Below are positions 5,575 through 9,772 of a stretch of DNA of 9,772 bases, one piece after another (position 1 is the first letter of the stretch; each line of letters opens with the position of its first letter). The DNA is from an uncultured Chitinophagaceae bacterium (GTDB taxonomy: Bacteria > Bacteroidota > Bacteroidia > Chitinophagales > Chitinophagaceae), in NCBI GenBank assembly GCA_934502905.1, contig CAKSVK010000137.1:1-9772 (forward strand), written 5' to 3'. The notes under the pieces were generated by a model that did not search any database, was not told the DNA's origin, and saw only the letters and a program-made list of their open reading frames with translations. A program made the position numbers and the translations under genes.

Positions 5575-8091
5575 ATGAAGAAACTGTTACTATTCTGTTT
5601 TTGTATTTCTTATCTCATTCCCGTCTTTGCGCAGTCTCCTGAAACCTATAACAGTTCCGACATCCTGTTACGTTTGAAAAAGCTGAAAGTTTTCGGCAGC
5701 GTATTATATATTGCCGCCCACCCGGATGATGAGAACACCCGCTTACTGGCTTACCTGGCTAAAGGCGAGCTGTATAAAACAGGTTACCTGAGCCTTACCC
5801 GGGGAGACGGAGGGCAAAACCTGATCGGTGATGAACAGGGAACCGAGCTGGGACTGATACGCACACAGGAGCTGCTGGCTGCCAGGAGACTGGATGGGGC
5901 GCAGCAGTTTTTTTCAAGGGCCTATGATTTCGGGTTTTGTAAAACAACAGAGGAAGCGCTGGAAAAGTGGGGGAAAGAGCAGATACTGAGCGATGTGGTC
6001 TGGGTGATCCGTAAATTCCAGCCGGATATTATTATCACACGGTTCCCACCAGACAGCAGGGCAGGACATGGGCATCACTCTGCATCTGCCGTGCTGGCAC
6101 AGGAAGCATTTAAAGCCGCAGCCGATTCCAGCCGATTCCCCGAACATTTTAAATACAATGTACGTCCCTGGCAGGCAAAACGATTGCTGTGGAATACTTT
6201 CAATTTTGGCGGAACAAGCACGCAAAGCGAAGATCAGTTCAAGATAGATGTAGGAGGTTATAATACCCTGCTTGGCAAGGGATATGGTGAAATTGCAGCG
6301 GAAAGCCGTAGTCAGCATAAAAGCCAGGGCTTTGGCGTGGCTGCCCAGCGAGGTGCTGCCCTCGAATATTTTGTCACCACCGACGGTACCCCGCCGGTAG
6401 ACAACCTGATGGACGATGTGGAAACATCCCTTGCCAGGACAGGTCTGGATCCTGCTACCCGGCAAAAAATAGCAGCGTATACAGACAGCCTGATAAATGA
6501 TTTTTCATACGAGCACCCGGAAAGATCCGTGTCGCAGTTGATAAAGCTGTATACACTGCTGGTGGGCAGCAATAACAATCAATCCGCCTGGATGCGGGAG
6601 AAGATCGCAGAAGTATATAAGCTGATAGAGATCTGTTCGGGTATTTATTTTGAAGCTACTACAAATGTGCCTTATGTGGCAGCCGGAGATTCGCTACAGG
6701 TGAACATGTCCGTTATAAACCGCGGTACCCTGCAGATAAGATCAGCCACTTCTAATTTTTCCGGTAATATACCCTCGCCGCTGCCTTATAATATCACACA
6801 TGCAGCGTCAAAAAAGATATTTATCCTGGTGAACGCCCCGGTTACCCAGCCCTACTGGCTTGAGCAGGGGCTGAATGACGCAAGGTTCATTGTAGACGAC
6901 CAGGAGCACATAGGATTGCCCGAAGCGCCGGCTCCGTACCAGGTTACGCTCAACGTGGAAATCGACAACCGCTTCTTTATTTTCAGGAAACCCGTGATGT
7001 ATAAGTATACCGATCCCGTGGAGGGGGAAGTGTACCAGCCCCTGGCTGTCACACCTGCAATTTCAATACTGGAGACCCCCAAGCTGGTATTTACCCGCCT
7101 TAACAAGCTGCCACCGGGACAGATCAGGCTGAATGTAACCTCCCTGACAGAATTGAACAAAGCAAAAGCTACTTTCTACCAGTTCCAGTACAATAATGAT
7201 AAGCTGGTAAAGAATGAAATATCCGGGGACAGCTCCATCTCCCTGTCAAAAAACCAGGTAAAGAGTTATAATATCAACACTGCAGCCGTATTGAAAAATA
7301 CAAAGGAGAAAAACCTGCATTTCTTTACCGACCTGGAAGCGCCGTATAAGGAAAGGTACCAGAGTTACACTATCCGGCGGATCAGCTACAAGCATATTCC
7401 CACCATTACCTATTTCTATATCAACCGGGTGCAGGTAATTGATGATCCAGTTATCACGGTAGGCAAAAAGATTGGTTATATACCCGGTGCGGGAGATTAT
7501 GTTCCGGAAGCGCTGCAGTTAATGCATTACGATGTAGTGCAGCTTTCGGAGAAGGATATGCTGTCGGGTAATTTAAAGCAGTACGACGCCATTGTTACAG
7601 GCATAAGGGCCTACAATATCCACGATTGGCTGAATATTGTGTACGATACCTTGATGAAATATGTATATGAGGGAGGCAACCTGGTTGTGCAGTACAATAC
7701 CAGCAGCGGCATTGGTCCGTTAAAGAGCAGGATAGGCCCCTATCCGTTTGATATATCCCGTACAAGGGTAACCGATGAAAGTGCAGATGTGCATATCCTG
7801 AACCCGCAGCATGAGCTCCTGAACTGGCCGAACAGAATAGGACAGGATGATTTTAAGAACTGGGTACAGGAAAGAGGACTTTATTTTGTTGATGGGTACG
7901 ACAAGGCATACAAAACATTGTTTGCCATTAATGACCCCGGGGAATCGCAGCATCCGGGCAGTCTTATTACTACCCGTTATGGTCAGGGGCAATTTACTTA
8001 TACGGGTCTGGCTTTTTTCAGGCAATTGCCTGCAGGAAGGGCGTTTCGATTGTTTGCCAACCTGCTGGCAAATCCAAAATATAAAAAATGA
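5575..8091 (+). CDS. Secreted PIG-L/LmbE-family deacetylase with C-terminal amidotransferase-like domain
   Basis: The protein is probably a zinc-dependent N-deacetylase acting on an N-acetyl sugar or related compound outside the cytoplasm. The 838 residues begin with a signal peptide (MKKLLLFCFCISYLIPVFAQ; likely cleaved after Ala19, a VFA site). The PIG-L domain spans about 35-280. AAHPDDEN has zinc ligands His49 and Asp52 and catalytic Asp51, and GHGHHSAS places His165 and His168 where MshB-type enzymes have HxxH. Residues about 350-620 look beta-rich; GDSLQVNMSVINRG (371-384) resembles the Ig-like domains that follow many secreted enzymes. Residues about 630-740 (KKIGYIPGAGDYVPEAL, YDAIVTGIRAYN, YVYEGGNLVVQYNT) resemble a ThuA/glutamine-amidotransferase-like fold, and the end has GQGQFTYTGLAFFRQLPAG. 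Soluble intracellular PIG-L enzymes are about 230-300 residues, so this is a much larger form. Its TGA overlaps the ATG of the next small gene. The substrate is unknown. Confidence 0.9.
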   Translation: MKKLLLFCFCISYLIPVFAQSPETYNSSDILLRLKKLKVFGSVLYIAAHPDDENTRLLAYLAKGELYKTGYLSLTRGDGGQNLIGDEQGTELGLIRTQELLAARRLDGAQQFFSRAYDFGFCKTTEEALEKWGKEQILSDVVWVIRKFQPDIIITRFPPDSRAGHGHHSASAVLAQEAFKAAADSSRFPEHFKYNVRPWQAKRLLWNTFNFGGTSTQSEDQFKIDVGGYNTLLGKGYGEIAAESRSQHKSQGFGVAAQRGAALEYFVTTDGTPPVDNLMDDVETSLARTGLDPATRQKIAAYTDSLINDFSYEHPERSVSQLIKLYTLLVGSNNNQSAWMREKIAEVYKLIEICSGIYFEATTNVPYVAAGDSLQVNMSVINRGTLQIRSATSNFSGNIPSPLPYNITHAASKKIFILVNAPVTQPYWLEQGLNDARFIVDDQEHIGLPEAPAPYQVTLNVEIDNRFFIFRKPVMYKYTDPVEGEVYQPLAVTPAISILETPKLVFTRLNKLPPGQIRLNVTSLTELNKAKATFYQFQYNNDKLVKNEISGDSSISLSKNQVKSYNINTAAVLKNTKEKNLHFFTDLEAPYKERYQSYTIRRISYKHIPTITYFYINRVQVIDDPVITVGKKIGYIPGAGDYVPEALQLMHYDVVQLSEKDMLSGNLKQYDAIVTGIRAYNIHDWLNIVYDTLMKYVYEGGNLVVQYNTSSGIGPLKSRIGPYPFDISRTRVTDESADVHILNPQHELLNWPNRIGQDDFKNWVQERGLYFVDGYDKAYKTLFAINDPGESQHPGSLITTRYGQGQFTYTGLAFFRQLPAGRAFRLFANLLANPKYKK

Positions 8092-8246
8092 CAAGGAGAA
8101 AGAGTAATGTAAATAAAGGACCCGCGACAGGCGTAATTATTGGTGTAGCGCTGGGTATACTGGTGACGCTGGTATTTAAGAAGGTAGGGTATGGCATATT
8201 GATGGGAATTGTGATCGCTTTTTTATTGCGAAGGGCATTTAAATAA
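8088..8246 (+). CDS. Small two-helix membrane protein, 52 residues
   Basis: The ATG overlaps the stop of the deacetylase gene (ATGA at 8088-8091) and the frame runs 52 codons to a TAA at 8244-8246. The N terminus MTRRKSNVNKGP is strongly basic. Two hydrophobic stretches follow, about residues 13-30 (TGVIIGVALGILVTLVF, glycine-rich) and 34-47 (GYGILMGIVIAFLL), joined by a KK turn, and the protein ends in RRAFK. The positive charges at both ends suggest a hairpin with both termini in the cytoplasm. I do not recognise the family. The stop-start overlap and the similar arrangement of the next gene argue that it is a real translated gene of this operon; it is too short for many gene finders. Its role might be to assist the symporter or the deacetylase, but this is inference. 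Confidence 0.68.
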   Translation: MTRRKSNVNKGPATGVIIGVALGILVTLVFKKVGYGILMGIVIAFLLRRAFK

Positions 8247-8252
8247 AATATT

Positions 8253-8375
8253 ATGGAGGAACATAACGATAAACCACCTGTTTTCAGATCATGGGCTGCC
8301 TGGTATTGGCTTGTGGCCCTTTTCCTGATTGTACAGATCGTGCTGTTTGTTTTTTTCACTAATTACTTTTCATGA
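8253..8375 (+). CDS. Small single-pass membrane protein upstream of the symporter, 40 residues
   Basis: An ATG at 8253, six bases after the preceding stop, opens a 40-codon frame ending in TGA at 8373-8375, which overlaps the symporter ATG at 8372. The sequence has a short charged N terminus (MEEHNDKPPVF), then an aromatic belt (RSWAAWYWL, 12-20) and one membrane helix (about 18-36), ending in NYFS. Its layout resembles the small membrane proteins often encoded just upstream of solute:sodium symporters, and I believe similar tiny proteins precede SSS genes in other Bacteroidota. The ATGA overlap implies translational coupling and roughly matched amounts with the symporter. A role as an accessory subunit is inferred from position, not from a recognised domain. 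Confidence 0.72.
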   Translation: MEEHNDKPPVFRSWAAWYWLVALFLIVQIVLFVFFTNYFS

Positions 8376-9772
8376 GCTATACAGACTGGATTGTATTAAT
8401 TGTAACGCTTGCTTTGATTGTTGTGTACGGACTTTTTAAAAGCCGTACTACCAAAAACCTCGATGGCTATTTTTTAAGTAACCGGGAAATGCCGTGGTAT
8501 ATTGTTCTTTTCAGCATCATGGGTACCCAGGCCAGCGCCATTACATTCCTTTCTGCACCCGGTCAGGCTTATACGGATGGAATGCGTTTTGTGCAGTATT
8601 ATTTCGGCCTGCCATTGGCGATGATCGTATTGTGCATCACCTTCGTTCCGATATTTCACAAACAAAAATTATATACTGCGTACGAGTTCCTGGAAAAAAG
8701 ATTCGATCTGAAAACCAGGACGCTTACTTCTTTTCTTTTTCTGCTGCAGCGTGGCTTATCCACAGGCATCAGTATTTATGCTCCCGCTATTATATTATCG
8801 TCCCTGCTTGGCTGGAATATATACTGGACGAATATATTTATGGGCGGTATCCTGATCATATATACCGTTACGGGCGGTGCCCGTTCCGTGGCCTATACGC
8901 AGCAACTGCAGCTGGTCATCATCTTTGCGAGCATGTTCCTTGCCGGTTATCTTGTGGTAAGGTACCTGCCGGAAGGGGTAGGACTTTTTGATGCATTGAA
9001 AGTAGGAGGGGCAATGGGCAAGGTCAATATAGTTACCACGGGATTCAAAGAAAATGGCGGCTTTGACTGGAAAGACCGGTATAACCTGCTCAGCGGTATC
9101 ATTGGCGGCTTCTTTCTCGCCCTGTCGTATTTTGGAACAGACCAAAGCCAGGTAGGCAGGTACCTGACAGCCAGATCCATCAGGGAAAGCAGGATGGGAT
9201 TGCTGATGAATGGCCTGGTAAAGGTGCCGATGCAGTTCCTGATCCTGCTGCTGGGTATACTGGTATTTGCTTTTTATCAATTCAATAGTGCCCCCCTGTT
9301 CTTCAACAAGACACAGGTGGATAAGATCCAGCATTCTGAACATGCCGCTTCTTTGCAGCAGATACAGGATGCTTATCAAAAAGCGGACGAGGAAAAAACT
9401 GCTTTTGTAAAATCTTTAGCAGCCACCGGCAATTTTGAGCTGACGGAAGCGGAAAAGATACAACTTACCAATATCAATTATCAACGGGACAGCTTGCGTA
9501 CGTCATTCAAAAAGCTGGTAGAGCAGCCGGATATAAAAGGAGACGCGAATGATACCAACTATATATTCCTGCGGTTTGTAATGGACTACCTGCCAAAGGG
9601 GCTTGTAGGGTTGCTGATTGCCGTAATATTCATATCCTCCTGGGGCAGCATTGCTGCTGCGCTGAATTCCCTTTCTTCGAGTACCATCGTGGACGTGCAT
9701 AAAAAATTCATTAACAGGAATATGACCGATCGGGATGACTATCGCGTATCGAAAATATATACGCTGGGGTGG
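8372..9772 (+). CDS. Sodium:solute symporter (SSS/SLC5 family), cut by right window edge
   Basis: This is an inner-membrane importer that uses the Na+ gradient to bring in a small organic solute. The frame is open for 467 codons to the window end. The N terminus (MSYTDWIVLIVTLALIVVYG) is the first helix, followed by SRTTKNLDGYFLSNREMPWY and the conserved unwound helix region GTQASAITFLSAPGQAY (51-67). VTGGARSVAYTQQLQ (166-180) matches the family GG..a...TD..Q block, with Gln where Asp is common. GTDQSQVGRYLTARS (255-269) is the SSS signature around TM6. Residues about 312-395 are a charged, mostly helical loop without membrane segments. SSWGSIAAALNSLSSSTIVDV (422-442) corresponds to TM8, whose serines form the Na2 sodium site in vSGLT. 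The substrate cannot be assigned; the deacetylase in the same operon hints at a sugar or amino-sugar product. The last membrane helices lie outside the window. Confidence 0.93.
   Translation, partial: MSYTDWIVLIVTLALIVVYGLFKSRTTKNLDGYFLSNREMPWYIVLFSIMGTQASAITFLSAPGQAYTDGMRFVQYYFGLPLAMIVLCITFVPIFHKQKLYTAYEFLEKRFDLKTRTLTSFLFLLQRGLSTGISIYAPAIILSSLLGWNIYWTNIFMGGILIIYTVTGGARSVAYTQQLQLVIIFASMFLAGYLVVRYLPEGVGLFDALKVGGAMGKVNIVTTGFKENGGFDWKDRYNLLSGIIGGFFLALSYFGTDQSQVGRYLTARSIRESRMGLLMNGLVKVPMQFLILLLGILVFAFYQFNSAPLFFNKTQVDKIQHSEHAASLQQIQDAYQKADEEKTAFVKSLAATGNFELTEAEKIQLTNINYQRDSLRTSFKKLVEQPDIKGDANDTNYIFLRFVMDYLPKGLVGLLIAVIFISSWGSIAAALNSLSSSTIVDVHKKFINRNMTDRDDYRVSKIYTLGW

Noticed and set aside
8093..8112. 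Shine-Dalgarno-like AAGGAG followed eight bases later by ATG TAA, a start-stop minimal ORF
   Set aside because: It lies inside the coding sequence of the 52-residue gene, where AGG AGA AAG encodes basic residues, and Bacteroidota make little use of Shine-Dalgarno sequences. Most likely coincidence.
8795..9379. 194-residue open frame on the minus strand opposite the symporter
   Set aside because: The plus-strand reading is a clear SSS transporter. The reverse translation is low-complexity in Gln, His and Tyr and has no family pattern.

Overview
The window reads as ordinary chromosome from a Bacteroidota bacterium, most likely family Chitinophagaceae (Chitinophaga-like). The reasons are the close match of several proteins to family forms I associate with that group (GluRS starting MNNSKVRVRF, YebC starting MGRIFE, the long secreted PIG-L deacetylase, the SSS symporter), AT-rich leaders without Shine-Dalgarno sequences, and repeated exact matches to the Bacteroidota -7 promoter element TAnnTTTG just upstream of genes. 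This taxonomic call is inferred from protein character only. No rRNA, tRNA, CRISPR array, insertion sequence or phage gene is visible.

Layout. (1) 1-358, minus strand: the N-terminal part of an ankyrin-like protein that runs off the left edge. (2) 479-1999, plus strand: gltX, glutamyl-tRNA synthetase, divergent from the ankyrin-like gene. (3) A long bidirectional terminator hairpin at 2045-2084 separates gltX from the convergent block. (4) 2105-3974, minus strand: a 1-Cys peroxiredoxin preceded by dinB (DNA polymerase IV), both linked by general theme to damage and stress defence. (5) 4046-5423, plus strand: yebC and a beta-class carbonic anhydrase, 19 bases apart and probably co-transcribed. 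(6) 5575-9772, plus strand: a tightly packed block of four genes: a secreted 838-residue PIG-L/LmbE-type deacetylase, a 52-residue and a 40-residue membrane protein, and a sodium:solute symporter cut by the right edge. Two of its three junctions are ATGA stop-start overlaps and the third has a 6-base gap.

The first half is housekeeping. The last block is the only part that looks like a dedicated system: a deacetylase exported across the inner membrane, with a probable glutamine-amidotransferase-like C-terminal domain, coupled to a Na+-driven importer through two tiny membrane proteins that automatic annotation could easily miss. A reasonable inference is that the enzyme removes N-acetyl (or similar) groups from an extracytoplasmic substrate and the symporter takes up a product. 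The substrate cannot be read from the sequence.

A second theme is promoter placement. gltX and yebC each have TAnnTTTG ending exactly four bases before the ATG, which would put transcription start at or next to the start codon (leaderless or nearly leaderless mRNA).
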